Below, piece by piece: positions 9,887-19,884 of a DNA stretch of 43,299 bases; the stretch's first letter is position 1; each line of letters begins with the position of its first letter. The DNA is from CBINFS01 sp966250015 (GTDB lineage: Bacteria; Bacteroidota; Rhodothermia; Rhodothermales; DASSAV01): assembly GCA_966250015.1 (NCBI GenBank), contig CBINFS010000031.1, forward strand, positions 1 to 43,299, given 5' to 3'. A model generated the notes under the pieces. It was given only the letters and a program-made list of their open reading frames with translations. It ran no database searches and was not told the DNA's origin. The position numbers and the translations under genes are program-made.

Positions 9887-11383
9887 CTACAAATACTTCC
9901 TTTCGTCCCGGTAGATGTGGCGGAAGCGCTCGAAGGCCTTTCGATCGTCCTCCAGGCCCAGCAGGGTGCGTAGCGTGCTCCCGCGAAGCGTGTGCGCTGC
10001 CAGCCGGTGGGCGTTCCGGGCTATGAAAAGAGGGTCGTGTAACAATGCAGCGGGCATGTGCCTGAATTTCATCCACCGCTCCGCACGCCAGCGCAGGTAT
10101 TCGACCTCTTCAGCGGCCACGTGTTTCGTATGGACCACCGCCGTCGTGCCGTCGTAGTGCTCCACTTCGTCGTCAGCGATGAGGCCGCGCTCGCGCAGGT
10201 CGAACGTCATCGGCGTCCCCGGATACGGCATGGGGTGCTGGATGTACGGCCAGTCGACGTACCGACGCGCAAACTCGAGGTTGGCCTCGATCGAATCGCG
10301 TGTATCGTCCGGGCTTCCGACGATCAGCCCCCCGACCACGTACATCTTGTTCTGGTGCACGTACTCTATGGCTTTGAGGGAGGCGTTCCCGGCTTTACGC
10401 CCCTGCTCCTTACGCGTGTTTTTGGCGCGAGCCTTCAAGTACGTCAGGTCCTCGTCCAGGATGTTTTCGATGCCGAGGAAGACGTACCGGAAGCCCGCCC
10501 GCCGCATGAGTGGCGCCAGCTTCTCCCCGTGGTTGGCAATCGTCGAGGTCATCGCCTGCACGTGATAGTCGAGCGTGTTCAGTCCGGCGTCGATGATCGC
10601 GTGGCACAGCTCCTCGAACCGCTTGACGTTGAGCATCACGTTGTCGTCCACGATGAAGATCGCCTGCGCCCCGTGGTCGCGAGCGTCGCGGATGTCGTCC
10701 AGCACCCGTTCGATGGGGAACGTAAAGAAATTTCGTCCGCGCATCTCGATGATCGAACAGAAGCTGCAGTCGTACGTGCAGCCCCGCGACGTTTCGACGA
10801 CGTCGATCCCGCGGCCCAGGTGGTGGTAACCCTTCAGCACGCGGGCATCCCGCCTCGGCAGGCGGACCGTACCGTCGTCGAGCCGCTGAGGCGGGCGCGA
10901 GGGGTTATGGTGGTACTCACCCTCCTCACGATAGGTAAGTCCGGCAATTCCATCATAGCCGCAGCCCTGCTCCATCGCCCGCAGCAGCTCGTTGAAAGTG
11001 GCTTCGCCTTCACCCCGCACGATGAAGTCCGCGCCCGTTCCATGAGCCGCCATGTAAGCTTCCCGTGCGAGACTCGGGTCGTATCCCCCGACGACGATCT
11101 GAATGTCCGGCTTCAGGCTTCTGACGAATTGCATCACCTTCCAGGCCGTCTTTCGCTGGAAAGTCATCACCGAAAGCCCCACCACGTCCGGCCGGTGCTC
11201 GCGGACGAGGTCCTCCAGGGTCTTTCGGACACGATCCTGCACCAGGATAAGATCTGCCACCGCGACGTGATGATGGGGATCGACGTTTCCGGCCAACGAC
11301 GTGAGCGCGCCGTTGGGCATCCGGATGGCGAGAACCGGCATGTGCTCGAACGAGTCGGGCATCGAAAGGAGCAAAACGTTCAT
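9887..11383 (-). CDS. B12-binding radical SAM protein
   Basis: A 498-aa radical SAM enzyme with an N-terminal cobalamin-binding Rossmann-like domain (about 1-135, including VVGLSVMTFQRKTAW and VVGGYDPS) and a radical SAM core. The core cysteines are Cys202, Cys206 and Cys209 in RGCTYDCSFCS. After the core come LGIEN (SAM-site beta strand) and VVGGLIVGSPDDT. The family includes methyltransferases and ring-modifying enzymes; the substrate is unknown here. The open frame extends to 11500, but MNVLLLSMPD is the conserved-looking start; MGIGAMNV at 11398 is an alternative. It converges on the transporter gene, with 19 bp between the stops. Confidence 0.85.
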   Translation of the reverse strand: MNVLLLSMPDSFEHMPVLAIRMPNGALTSLAGNVDPHHHVAVADLILVQDRVRKTLEDLVREHRPDVVGLSVMTFQRKTAWKVMQFVRSLKPDIQIVVGGYDPSLAREAYMAAHGTGADFIVRGEGEATFNELLRAMEQGCGYDGIAGLTYREEGEYHHNPSRPPQRLDDGTVRLPRRDARVLKGYHHLGRGIDVVETSRGCTYDCSFCSIIEMRGRNFFTFPIERVLDDIRDARDHGAQAIFIVDDNVMLNVKRFEELCHAIIDAGLNTLDYHVQAMTSTIANHGEKLAPLMRRAGFRYVFLGIENILDEDLTYLKARAKNTRKEQGRKAGNASLKAIEYVHQNKMYVVGGLIVGSPDDTRDSIEANLEFARRYVDWPYIQHPMPYPGTPMTFDLRERGLIADDEVEHYDGTTAVVHTKHVAAEEVEYLRWRAERWMKFRHMPAALLHDPLFIARNAHRLAAHTLRGSTLRTLLGLEDDRKAFERFRHIYRDERKYL

Positions 11384-11597
11384 GGCGCCAATCCCCATAC
11401 TCCAACACGTGACCCCGGGCCAGCAAAGCATAGTTAGTGCTTTCGCCCCGCAGGCGCAAGAGGCGACGTCCTTTTTACGCCTGAACCACCACCTCAACAC
11501 TATCGGTTCGACGCACGAGAATTTGGTTGACCCTTGCCCTACTCGCCGCTAATTTCCGGTCTTCACGTCCGTGTCGTTCCTTTAGCCGGTGTTCGCC

Positions 11598-12890
11598 ATG
11601 ATCACGTTCCGTTCCCGTTTCGTGCCGTACGGTTTCGTTCTGTCCCTTTTGACCGTTGCCGGAGCCTTCGCACAGCCGCTGCCCGTGGCCCCGCCCGAAT
11701 CGGTCGGGATGTCCCCGGATCGCCTGCAAGTGCTCACCGACGCCATGCGCGGGTACGTGGATTCGGGGAAGCTTGCCGGTACGGTGCTGCTGGTGTTGAA
11801 GGACGGAAAGACCGCCTATTTCGAGGCCTTCGGCGACCTCGATCGGGAATCCGGCGTTCCCATGCCCAAAGACGCCATTTTCCGGATCGCATCCCAGAGC
11901 AAGGCTATCACCAGCGTCGGCGTGATGATTCTCCAGGAGCAGGGTAAACTTCTGATCACGGACCCTGTTGGCGACTACCTGCCCGAGTTCAAGAAAACGA
12001 CGGTCGCCGTTCCGCTCGAGGGCGGGGGATACGAAGTGGTCGACGCAAAACGCCCGATCACCATCCGTGACCTGCTCACTCACACAGCCGGCATAGGGTA
12101 CGGCGGCGGCGTGGCGAGCGACCGGTGGGAAGCCGCAGGCATTCAAGGCTGGTACTTCGCCGACCGGGACGAACCCATCGGCGCTACCGTCGCACGTATG
12201 GCCTCCCTGCCTTTCGACGCCCACCCGGGCGAGCAGTGGGTCTACGGCTATAACACCGACATCCTCGGCGCCCTGGTCGAACGGGTGTCAGGTATGCCGC
12301 TCGACGAATTTCTGCGCGTGAACATCCTCGAACCGCTTGGGATGAACGATACGCACTTCTACCTACCCCCTGAGAAGGCCGATCGCCTGGCCGTCGTCTA
12401 CTCGATGAACGACGACGGCGAGCTCGAGCGCGCACCCGAGCCCGGCGGCATGGTCGGGCAGGGCGCGTACGTAAACGGGCCACGGAAAAGCTTCTCGGGC
12501 GGAGCGGGCCTCCTTTCGACGGCCTCCGACTACGCACGCTTTCTCCAGATGCTGCTGAACGGCGGCGAGCTCGACGGGAAACGAATCCTCAGCCCGAAAT
12601 CAGTCCAGCTGATGACGGTGGACCACCTGGACGGCATCCCCTTCCGGGAGGGACAGGGCTTCGGGCTCGGCTTCTGGGTTCGTAAGGACGTCGGAGCGGC
12701 CGGTTTGCACGGTTCCGTCGGCGAGTACGGCTGGGGCGGAGCGTACCACTCGCAGTACTGGGTCGATCCCGCCGAACGCCTGGTCGTCGTACATTTGACC
12801 CAACTGATCCCTGCAGGCAGCTTCAACGACCACGACCGGGTGCGCGCCATGATCTACAGCGCCCTGACGGAGGTCGAAGCATACCCCTGA
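11598..12890 (+). CDS. Secreted serine hydrolase, class C beta-lactamase fold (S12)
   Basis: A 430-aa exported serine hydrolase of the beta-lactamase/D-alanyl-D-alanine carboxypeptidase/esterase (S12) group. A signal peptide ends near AFA (about 25). The nucleophile motif is SQSK (Ser99, Lys102). A second-motif tyrosine is in WVYGYNTD (Tyr216). The third-motif region reads LHGSVGEYGWGGAYHSQYW, which lacks a KTG and is typical of the esterase-like members rather than true lactamases. ATG 11598 is chosen over an in-frame GTG at 11589. It is probably a peptidase or esterase in the periplasm; no resistance role can be inferred. It faces away from the radical SAM gene and converges on the DegQ-like gene. 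Confidence 0.85.
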   Translation: MITFRSRFVPYGFVLSLLTVAGAFAQPLPVAPPESVGMSPDRLQVLTDAMRGYVDSGKLAGTVLLVLKDGKTAYFEAFGDLDRESGVPMPKDAIFRIASQSKAITSVGVMILQEQGKLLITDPVGDYLPEFKKTTVAVPLEGGGYEVVDAKRPITIRDLLTHTAGIGYGGGVASDRWEAAGIQGWYFADRDEPIGATVARMASLPFDAHPGEQWVYGYNTDILGALVERVSGMPLDEFLRVNILEPLGMNDTHFYLPPEKADRLAVVYSMNDDGELERAPEPGGMVGQGAYVNGPRKSFSGGAGLLSTASDYARFLQMLLNGGELDGKRILSPKSVQLMTVDHLDGIPFREGQGFGLGFWVRKDVGAAGLHGSVGEYGWGGAYHSQYWVDPAERLVVVHLTQLIPAGSFNDHDRVRAMIYSALTEVEAYP

Positions 12891-12912
12891 ACCGGACTGA
12901 AATGTGCCGGAT

Positions 12913-14076
12913 TTACCCCCGCGCACGTCCTATTCGAAGGTTCAGATCGCGAGGCTTTCCGTCTCGAAGCACCGTGACACCCACGGTGTCTCCCGGCCGG
13001 AAGTCGTAAATCCGGGCCACGTAGTCGTTCGAGTTCGTGATCCGCTCTCCTTCGATCTCGATGATGACGTCGTAGGGGAGAAGTCCGGCTGCCTCAGCGG
13101 GGGAGCCGGGGTCTACGTCACGGATGAACGCGCCGCTCGCCCGCTCGAGCCTGAGCGCCCGCGCGATGCGCTCGTCAACGTTCATCACCGCGAGACCGGT
13201 GTAGTACGACCGGTCGATGAACCCTTTCTCGCGTAGCTCTTCTATGATGCGCCGCGCCTTGTCGGCCGGGACTGCAAACCCGATCCCGATCGATCCCCCC
13301 GATTCGCTGTAGATCGCACTGTTGACCCCGATCACTTCGCCCAGGGCGTTCACGAGCGGGCCGCCCGAGTTGCCGCGGTTGATCGCGGCGTCGGTCTGGA
13401 TCATGTCCCGGTAGATGGTTCCTCTGCGCTCCACCTGGAGGTCCCGCCCGGTGGCGCTCACCACGCCGACCGTCACCGTCGGATCGGCTGCTTCGAACAG
13501 GCCGAACGGGTTGCCGAGCGCAATCACCCACTCACCCACGATGGGTGGGCCGGATTTGCTGAACTCGAGGTAGGGGAGGGGCTCGTCCGGGTCCACCTTG
13601 AGCAGCGCAATGTCGGTCGCCGGGTCGGTGCCCACCAGCCGGGCATCGAGCGTCTTGCCGTCAGGAAAGGAGACCGTGATCTTCGTCGCATTCCCCGCCA
13701 CGTGGTCGTTGGTCACGATGTACCCGTCCGGTGATATGACGAATCCCGACCCGAGGCCCTGCACTTCCCGCTCGAGGATCCGCGATTGCCTGCGTTGCAG
13801 GCCGAAGAACTCGAAGAACGGGTCGGCGAAGGGATCCCTGTAGGCGACCCGGCGCACCTCGATCACGTTCACGCTCACGACGGCCGGCTTGACCGCCTCC
13901 ACGGCGCGTGTGATCGCGGTCTGGCGGCTGCGGCTGATCTGCTCGTTGACGTCCTCATCGGCAGGCGCCTCCACTCGCTGCGGTGGGGGGACCGGCCGGG
14001 TTTGCTGTGAGCAGGCCAGTTGCGAGCTGCCGATAAAAACCAGGGCCGGCAGCAGGAATAGAACGGAACGCTTCAT
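12913..14076 (-). CDS. Trypsin-like serine protease, DegQ/HtrA type
   Basis: A 387-aa periplasmic quality-control protease. It has a hydrophobic export signal with a possible lipobox (QLAC, Cys22), a trypsin-like domain with the triad His125 (TNDHVAGN), Asp155 (TDIALLK) and Ser237 (GNSGGPL), and one PDZ domain (about 295-385). One PDZ domain, rather than the two of DegP, fits DegS or a short DegQ form. ATG 14076 is chosen because the signal peptide begins there; upstream in-frame ATG 14088 and TTG 14097 exist. It is the last gene of a minus-strand run that includes another protease (S41) and TatC. Confidence 0.88.
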   Translation of the reverse strand: MKRSVLFLLPALVFIGSSQLACSQQTRPVPPPQRVEAPADEDVNEQISRSRQTAITRAVEAVKPAVVSVNVIEVRRVAYRDPFADPFFEFFGLQRRQSRILEREVQGLGSGFVISPDGYIVTNDHVAGNATKITVSFPDGKTLDARLVGTDPATDIALLKVDPDEPLPYLEFSKSGPPIVGEWVIALGNPFGLFEAADPTVTVGVVSATGRDLQVERRGTIYRDMIQTDAAINRGNSGGPLVNALGEVIGVNSAIYSESGGSIGIGFAVPADKARRIIEELREKGFIDRSYYTGLAVMNVDERIARALRLERASGAFIRDVDPGSPAEAAGLLPYDVIIEIEGERITNSNDYVARIYDFRPGDTVGVTVLRDGKPRDLNLRIGRARG

Positions 14077-14188
14077 CGTCTGAACCATGATATGCAACAG
14101 ATCTGGTCACCTCTTTCAAACGTCGTTTGATACGAGCCCTGCGCCCGCCGGTTTCTACGTTTCGCACGTGACGGGCATCCTCTATCCG

Positions 14189-15022
14189 TCAGCCGAAGGC
14201 GCGCAGAAGCAGGCGGAAGGCCACGAAAAGCGCCACGATCCCGAAGCTCCACTGGAGCGCTCTGGTATTGAACTGGTGAGACGTCCAGACGCCGAGACGA
14301 GCCGTAAAGATCGACGGAAAAGCCAGTACGAAGGCCGTCAACAGGTCCACGTGCCCGATCGTTAAGGGAGAGGTGGACGCGCCATTTCCGGTCAGGAGAT
14401 AGCTCAGCACACCCAGGCTGGAGATGATCACGATGCTTGCGCTCGACGTGCCGACCGCCCGGTGAATCGGCATTTTCAGCAGGTTGTTGTAGGCCGGCAC
14501 CAGCACCACACCTCCTCCGACGCCCGACGCCGACGAGACGACGCCCGCTATCGTACCCACGGCTGCCAGCTTGCCGAAGCCGTGCCGGTCTTCCGCTCGG
14601 TTTTCCGCCGGATTGTTCGACTCGAGTTTTTTCCCGAAGAGCATCCTCAGGACGACGATGACGAGCACCACGCTGAAGGTCACCTGGAAAACGGTGCCGT
14701 TGTACCACGGCTGGGTCGTTACGAGACGCGTCATCAGGCTCACGCTGACCGCGCTGAACAGCCCCACCCGCAAGGCCACCCCCGCCGACAGGTCACCCTT
14801 TTTGAACTGGTGCCAGGCGCTCGTAAACGCGGCTACGATCGTGCAGAGCAGGCTCGTGCCGATCGTAAGGGGGGCGATCACGTCCGACGCCACGCCCGTG
14901 CTCTGGAAGTAGAAAAAAAGAACGGGGGCGAAGATGACTCCGCCCCCAACACCGATCAACCCTGCTATGAAGCCTGCCATGAGGCCCGATCCTACCAGCA
15001 GGGCCACGTCCATCCATTCCAT
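14189..15022 (-). CDS. TauE/SafE family sulfite exporter-like permease
   Basis: A 277-aa membrane protein with about eight helices and two internally similar halves. Each begins with the family signature (GFIAGLIGVGGGVIFAPVL near 17-35 and GVVSSASGVGGGVVLVPAY near 160-178). Such permeases move sulfite, sulfonates or related organic anions; the substrate here is unknown. The gene begins 7 nt after the S41 protease stop and is probably co-transcribed with it. Confidence 0.9.
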   Translation of the reverse strand: MEWMDVALLVGSGLMAGFIAGLIGVGGGVIFAPVLFFYFQSTGVASDVIAPLTIGTSLLCTIVAAFTSAWHQFKKGDLSAGVALRVGLFSAVSVSLMTRLVTTQPWYNGTVFQVTFSVVLVIVVLRMLFGKKLESNNPAENRAEDRHGFGKLAAVGTIAGVVSSASGVGGGVVLVPAYNNLLKMPIHRAVGTSSASIVIISSLGVLSYLLTGNGASTSPLTIGHVDLLTAFVLAFPSIFTARLGVWTSHQFNTRALQWSFGIVALFVAFRLLLRAFG

Positions 15023-15029
15023 CTAGATT

Positions 15030-16688
15030 CTATCGAAGAACGGCTGCATATGCCGTGTTGTCCTGTAGTAACGAAACGGCCGCTTTGACCTGAGCGTCCC
15101 GGGCAAGCGCAGCCTTGATCTGGGCCTCCTCACCGGAATAGCGCGCCAGAATCTCTGCACGGAGGCGCTCTCGGATACGCTCATCGTGACGATCGAAGTC
15201 TTCCGCCTTTTCCTTGGCGACCGCGGCACGCAGTGCCTTCACCTCATCGGTAGCCGACTCGTATCCAAGCTCTTCGAGCGCCCGTGCGATGTCGTCTATC
15301 GATCGCTCCGCGTCGGTCCGGTACGTGAAGCCCTGATCCTCCAGCCACGTCTTGAACTCCTCCATCACTTCGTCGGTCACGGTGAACGAAGGCGGAATCG
15401 TTGGATGGGTCGCCGCGTAATGGTTCGCAAAGAAGAAGATGGCCGCTCTCCGGTCGAGCGCCTGTTCCAGCTCGCTGACCTCACCCGGCGACACCTCGAT
15501 GTCGGGCTCGATTCCGTTGCCGTCCAGCACGGCACGGCCGTGTGCCGTCCGGAAAACACGGCGCAACGAATCGGGAATCTCGGACGACGTGCCGTCGTGC
15601 CGGCCGTAATCGATCGCCTGGATGCTCCGCCCGCTCGGCGTGTAGTACCGCGACGTGGTCATCTTCAGCGACGTATTGTAGGGGAGCGGCTTGATCACCT
15701 GCACGAGCCCCTTGCCGTAGCTCGTCGTGCCGACGATCACGCCGCGGTCGAGGTCCTGGATGGCGCCCGCGACGATCTCGCTGGCCGAAGCGCTGTACTC
15801 GTTGACCAGCACCACCAACGGCAAGTCCGGGAGCAGGGGAGCCGTCTGGCTCCGGTAGGTCCGCTCAGTCTCCGGGCTCCGGCCGCGCGTCGACACAATC
15901 GTCGACCCCTGCGGCACGAAAAGCTGGGTGATACGCACCGCCGCATCGAGCAACCCGCCAGGATTGTCCCGCAGGTCGAGAATCAGACTCTGCAGCCTCC
16001 CGGTTTCGTCCAGCGCCTTGATGGCTCGCTGAACCTCCGAATCTGCATCCCGGGCAAATCGGTCGAGCCGGATGTACCCGATGCCCAACAGCGTGTCGTC
16101 CTCGATGAAACCGCTGTACGTGACGTTTTTGAGGCGTACTTCTTCCCGCGTCAACAGGAAGTTCAGCGGTTCGTCCAGCCCCTCGCGGACGATCGTGATC
16201 TCGACGGCCGTGCCGGGCTCGCCGCGCATCAGGTTGCGAATGTCCGAAAGCGAAAGCCCTTCGGTGCTTTTCCCGGCAATGTGCGTGAGGATGTCGCCGG
16301 CCCGGATACCCTGCTTGTATCCGCTGGCCCCTTCAACGGGCGAGATCACCGTTATTTTTCCACCGCGCATGCCGAGGTTAAGCCCGACGCCGCCGTACCG
16401 GCCCCGTGTGATGATCTCGATGTCCGCGTTGTCGGCCTCGTCGATGAAGGCGGTGTACGGGTCGAGGTCCGCCAACATCGCGTCGATCCCCGACCGCAGT
16501 AGCGCTTCCGCGTCGAGATCGTCCACGTAACCCGTGACGAGCTCTTCGTAGATGGCGCTGAAAACCTGGAAGTTCTTCCGCAACGCGAAGAAATCGTCGT
16601 CGGGGGGCATAAAGAAACCCACGAACACCCCGGACCCGAGCAGGACGGTCAGCAGGGTGACGAGCAGCGTGCCTTTCGCTTTCTTCAT
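15030..16688 (-). CDS. S41 family C-terminal processing protease (CtpA/Prc)
   Basis: A 552-aa envelope protease that trims or degrades proteins from their C-termini. An N-terminal signal anchor (about 5-26) is followed by a PDZ domain (about 88-170; GYKQGIRAGDIL) and the S41 catalytic domain. The Ser-Lys dyad is visible as Ser301 in EYSASASEI and Lys326 in TSYGKGLVQ, spaced 25 residues as in E. coli Prc. A charged helical C-terminal extension (about 430-552) follows. It is located between TatC and the TauE-like gene, all on the minus strand. Confidence 0.92.
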   Translation of the reverse strand: MKKAKGTLLVTLLTVLLGSGVFVGFFMPPDDDFFALRKNFQVFSAIYEELVTGYVDDLDAEALLRSGIDAMLADLDPYTAFIDEADNADIEIITRGRYGGVGLNLGMRGGKITVISPVEGASGYKQGIRAGDILTHIAGKSTEGLSLSDIRNLMRGEPGTAVEITIVREGLDEPLNFLLTREEVRLKNVTYSGFIEDDTLLGIGYIRLDRFARDADSEVQRAIKALDETGRLQSLILDLRDNPGGLLDAAVRITQLFVPQGSTIVSTRGRSPETERTYRSQTAPLLPDLPLVVLVNEYSASASEIVAGAIQDLDRGVIVGTTSYGKGLVQVIKPLPYNTSLKMTTSRYYTPSGRSIQAIDYGRHDGTSSEIPDSLRRVFRTAHGRAVLDGNGIEPDIEVSPGEVSELEQALDRRAAIFFFANHYAATHPTIPPSFTVTDEVMEEFKTWLEDQGFTYRTDAERSIDDIARALEELGYESATDEVKALRAAVAKEKAEDFDRHDERIRERLRAEILARYSGEEAQIKAALARDAQVKAAVSLLQDNTAYAAVLR

Positions 16689-16768
16689 GGTCGTTGCCGC
16701 TTTACTCTTAATGTCGTCGAGGCCGCTCCCTACGCCTCGTTTAATCTTCGATGGGGGGCCGTTTCGTT

Positions 16769-17644
16769 TTATTTGAGCGCCGCTTCCAACGCAGCCTGCT
16801 CTTTCCGCTCGACGTAGCCCGCGATCTGGATCGACAACTCGTACAGGATGTACAGCGGGATCGCAACGAGTGTCTGCGAAATCGGGTCGGGCGGTGTGAA
16901 GATTGCCCCGAGCACCAGCACCAGAATGACCGCATAGCGCCGGAAGCCGCGCAACATCTTCCCGGTTACCAGACCCACCTTTGCAAGGAAATAGACCACC
17001 ACCGGCAGCTCGAAAAGCACCCCCACGCCAAATGCCCAGAACGTCACCATGCTGAAGTACTTGGTAATGTCGAACTCGTTGACGATCTGCGAGGAGATCT
17101 GGTAGTTGGCGAAAAACTGAAGCGCAAGCGGGGTGATTATCAGGTATCCGAAGAGGATGCCGAGCATGAAGAAAAAAGTGGCGAAGACCGCCGCGAAGCG
17201 CATGCCCTTCTTTTCCCTTGCATATAAACCGGGCTCAATGAACTTCCAGAAAAAGTAAACCACCGCTGGCGATCCGATGACGAGGCCTACCGCTACCACC
17301 GTTCCGATGTGCGCGAAAAACTGGCCCGTGATCGTCCGGTTCTGAAGGTAGAGGTTCTCCGCCTCGATGCCGAAGAACTTGTACATGAAGAAGTCAGCCT
17401 TCGCAGGACCGAGCAGCAGGACGTCGATGATCCACTTGCTGAAAAAGCTGGCGGCAATCGTGATCAGGAGAAGAGCTCCCAACCCTTTGAGAATCGCCCA
17501 GCGGAGCTCCTCGAGGTGCTCGAGAAACGACATCTCCGCCAGGTCTTCACTGGGAACCGGTACTTCGTTCGAAGCCCCATCGCCCTGTATTCCCGCCGGT
17601 ACGTCCATCAACTGCGTTGACGAGCGTGCTCTTAACCACTTCAT
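16769..17644 (-). CDS. tatC: Sec-independent translocase subunit TatC
   Basis: A 291-aa TatC with six transmembrane helices. It shows the conserved N-terminal MSFLEHLEELR (38-48), which recognises twin-arginine signals, the acidic loop residues and the late TPPDP motif. The protein has an extra 37 residues before MSFLEHL; ATG 17644 is the farthest start and Met13 (17608) is an alternative. Tat substrates plausible within this window include the Rieske protein. Confidence 0.93.
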   Translation of the reverse strand: MKWLRARSSTQLMDVPAGIQGDGASNEVPVPSEDLAEMSFLEHLEELRWAILKGLGALLLITIAASFFSKWIIDVLLLGPAKADFFMYKFFGIEAENLYLQNRTITGQFFAHIGTVVAVGLVIGSPAVVYFFWKFIEPGLYAREKKGMRFAAVFATFFFMLGILFGYLIITPLALQFFANYQISSQIVNEFDITKYFSMVTFWAFGVGVLFELPVVVYFLAKVGLVTGKMLRGFRRYAVILVLVLGAIFTPPDPISQTLVAIPLYILYELSIQIAGYVERKEQAALEAALK

Positions 17645-17719
17645 ATGTATCGTCTTAAACGAATGTGCTACATACTGGGGACACCCTCAGCGAAAGGAAT
17701 CCACTACAAAGGTCCATTT

Positions 17720-18319
17720 TTAAATCGAGTCCGAGCTGCTTCGGCCGCTCTCACGCAGGTTGAGGTCGAGCAACGCATCCACCCAGATGTTCTCAGCTTC
17801 CATCCGGCTGCGCCCGCCGCTCCAGGTGAAATTGAACAGCGTCATCAGGCCGACCACGTTGAAACCGTCGCTGCGTAGGAGGGAGATCGCGCGGGCAGCA
17901 CTCCGCCCACTGTTCAGGATGTCGTCGAGCAAAACGATCGGTTGCGTGCGGTCGAGCGGTCCCTCGACGAGTCGGCGTCTTCCGTGCGGCTTCCGTTGCT
18001 CCCGCACGAATCCACCCTTGAACGTCGGCGTGCCCGACGCCGCCAGCACCGAACAGACCATCGAATACGCCCCGAAGCCGTATCCAGCTACCTGGTACAC
18101 TTTCTTCGACCGGAGCCGCTCCGCCAGCACCGTACCCACCTCGACGAAAAGCTTTCCATCGAGCATCGGCATGCGGGTGTCGAGCAGCCAGCCGATCGGC
18201 TGGCCCCGGGGGTCCGTGATCAGCTCTTGCTCCCGACGTACGAGCGACTGCTCGTAGAGCCTGCGGCCCAGATCTACGAGGTCGGCATACGTCGCATTGG
18301 TGAGGGTACTGGTCGCCAT
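17720..18319 (-). CDS. Phosphoribosyltransferase, orotate PRT-like
   Basis: A 199-aa type I phosphoribosyltransferase. The PRPP-binding loop is PIVLLDDILNSGRSA (about 127-141), followed by the helix and strand typical of PyrE-like enzymes. An upstream YGFGAYSM segment fits the substrate-loop area. PyrE activity is not proven; the sequence around the orotate site is not diagnostic to me. It is a separate gene downstream of glyA, with an AT-rich 180-bp gap between. Confidence 0.75.
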   Translation of the reverse strand: MATSTLTNATYADLVDLGRRLYEQSLVRREQELITDPRGQPIGWLLDTRMPMLDGKLFVEVGTVLAERLRSKKVYQVAGYGFGAYSMVCSVLAASGTPTFKGGFVREQRKPHGRRRLVEGPLDRTQPIVLLDDILNSGRSAARAISLLRSDGFNVVGLMTLFNFTWSGGRSRMEAENIWVDALLDLNLRESGRSSSDSI

Positions 18320-18502
18320 GTATTGCGGTCGATAACGTGTATGGCTGAAGGCGGCGGGCCGGCAAGATGCCGGGCTCTACCCCCTGCAACCCTTCGTAAG
18401 ACCAATTGTTTTTTTAATTTATTGTTGTTTCACCTGAAGGCCGCGTCTACACCGACTGACGGACAAAAAAATGAACCCGGGTCGGCACAATCCGTTCCGT
18501 TT

Positions 18503-19810
18503 TCAGGCTACAACGAAATCGTACAACGGGAACCGGCGGCAGAGCTCGAGCACTTCCCCACGCACCTGCCGCTGCACCTGCTCGTCGCCGGGCTTCGTGA
18601 GCACGCGGTCGATCATGTCTACCACCTGCCTGAACTCCTCTTCTCCGAACCCTCGCGTCGTCATCGCCGGAGTGCCGATGCGGATACCGCTCGTCACGAA
18701 CGGGCTCTGATCGTCGAACGGCACCATGTTTTTGTTGACCGTGATGCCCGCCTCACCGAGTGCGGCCTCTGCATCCTTCCCGGTGATGCCTTTTGAACGC
18801 AGATCGACGAGCACGAGGTGATTGTCCGTTCCGCCCGACACGAGGTCGTACCCCCGCTCAATGAGTGCATCGGCCATCGCCTTCGCATTCTTAACGATCT
18901 GCTGGCCGTATGCCTTGAATTCTGGCTTTAACGCTTCGCTAAACGACACCGCTTTGGCTGCGATCACGTGCATCAATGGCCCCCCTTGCGTGCCCGGGAA
19001 GACCGCCGAATCGAACAGCTCGCTCATTTTTTTCACGCGGCCCGTCTTCGGCGCCGTTTTGCCGAGCGGGTTGTCGAAGTCGCGCCCGATCAGCAGCATG
19101 CCGCCCCGTGGGCCGCGAAGCGTCTTGTGCGTCGTCGTCGACACTATGTGCGCGTACGGCATCGGGTCGCGGAGCATGCCCGTCGCGATGAGTCCGGCCG
19201 TGTGGGCCATGTCCATCCAGAGGAAAGCTCCGACCTCGTCCGCGATCGACCGGAACGCGGCGTAATCGAAATCCCGTGGATAGGCGCTCGCGCCGATCGA
19301 GATCATCTTCGGCCGCACCGCCTTCGCCCGTTCGCGGACCTTGTTCATGTCGATCCGCCCGGCCTGCTCGCCGTCCCGTTCGACGCCGTAAAACTCGGCG
19401 TGGTAGAGGATCCCGGAGAAGTTGACCGGGCTTCCGTGCGTCAGGTGACCCCCGTGCGCCAGGTCGAGGCCGAGCAGCGTGTCGCCCGGCTCGAGCAGCG
19501 TCAGGTATACCGCTGCGTTTGCCTGTGCGCCCGAGTGCGGTTGCACGTTCACCCACTCGCAGCCGAATAGCTCCTTCGCACGGTCCCGCGCAATGTTCTC
19601 CACCACGTCAACGAACTCACAGCCCCCATAATACCGTTTACCCGGAAGCCCCTCAGCGTATTTGTTCGTCAGCGGCGAGCCCATGGCTTCGAGCACAGCT
19701 CTCGATACGAAGTTTTCCGAAGCGATGAGCTCGATCCCGTCGTTCTGACGCTCCACCTCTTTCTGTATGGTAGCGAATACTTCCGGGTCGTGGGTCTGGA
19801 GTTCCGTCAT
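18503..19810 (-). CDS. glyA: Serine hydroxymethyltransferase
   Basis: A 435-aa PLP enzyme interconverting serine and glycine with tetrahydrofolate. The whole fold is recognisable: ELIASENFVS near the start, the substrate loop NKYAEGLPGKRYYGG, the PLP lysine Lys229 in VSTTTHKTLRGPRGG, and DNHLVLVDLR near the end. Full length. A Bacteroidota-type promoter box (TACCTTTG at 19863-19870, minus strand) lies about 55 bp upstream of the start. Confidence 0.97.
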   Translation of the reverse strand: MTELQTHDPEVFATIQKEVERQNDGIELIASENFVSRAVLEAMGSPLTNKYAEGLPGKRYYGGCEFVDVVENIARDRAKELFGCEWVNVQPHSGAQANAAVYLTLLEPGDTLLGLDLAHGGHLTHGSPVNFSGILYHAEFYGVERDGEQAGRIDMNKVRERAKAVRPKMISIGASAYPRDFDYAAFRSIADEVGAFLWMDMAHTAGLIATGMLRDPMPYAHIVSTTTHKTLRGPRGGMLLIGRDFDNPLGKTAPKTGRVKKMSELFDSAVFPGTQGGPLMHVIAAKAVSFSEALKPEFKAYGQQIVKNAKAMADALIERGYDLVSGGTDNHLVLVDLRSKGITGKDAEAALGEAGITVNKNMVPFDDQSPFVTSGIRIGTPAMTTRGFGEEEFRQVVDMIDRVLTKPGDEQVQRQVRGEVLELCRRFPLYDFVVA

Positions 19811-19862
19811 GTGTTGTTCGTGTATTTACAGTTGATGAAAAAAGAGAGGTTGAACGATCTCA

Positions 19863-19870
19863 CAAAGGTA
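19863..19870 (-). promoter_or_regulatory. Bacteroidota-type -7 box of glyA
   Basis: On the minus strand this reads TACCTTTG, an exact match to the TAnnTTTG consensus of the Bacteroidota primary sigma factor. The predicted start site is about 45 nt before the glyA ATG. A clear -33 TTG is not seen. Confidence 0.5.
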
Positions 19871-19884
19871 AAAATAGCGGGACG

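Noticed and set aside
10058..11437. 459-aa plus-strand open frame opposite the radical SAM gene
   Set aside because: Antisense shadow; the minus strand carries the CxxxCxxC radical SAM motif.
15186..16502. 438-aa plus-strand open frame opposite the S41 protease
   Set aside because: Arg/Val/Asp-rich shadow; the minus strand encodes the PDZ and Ser-Lys dyad motifs.
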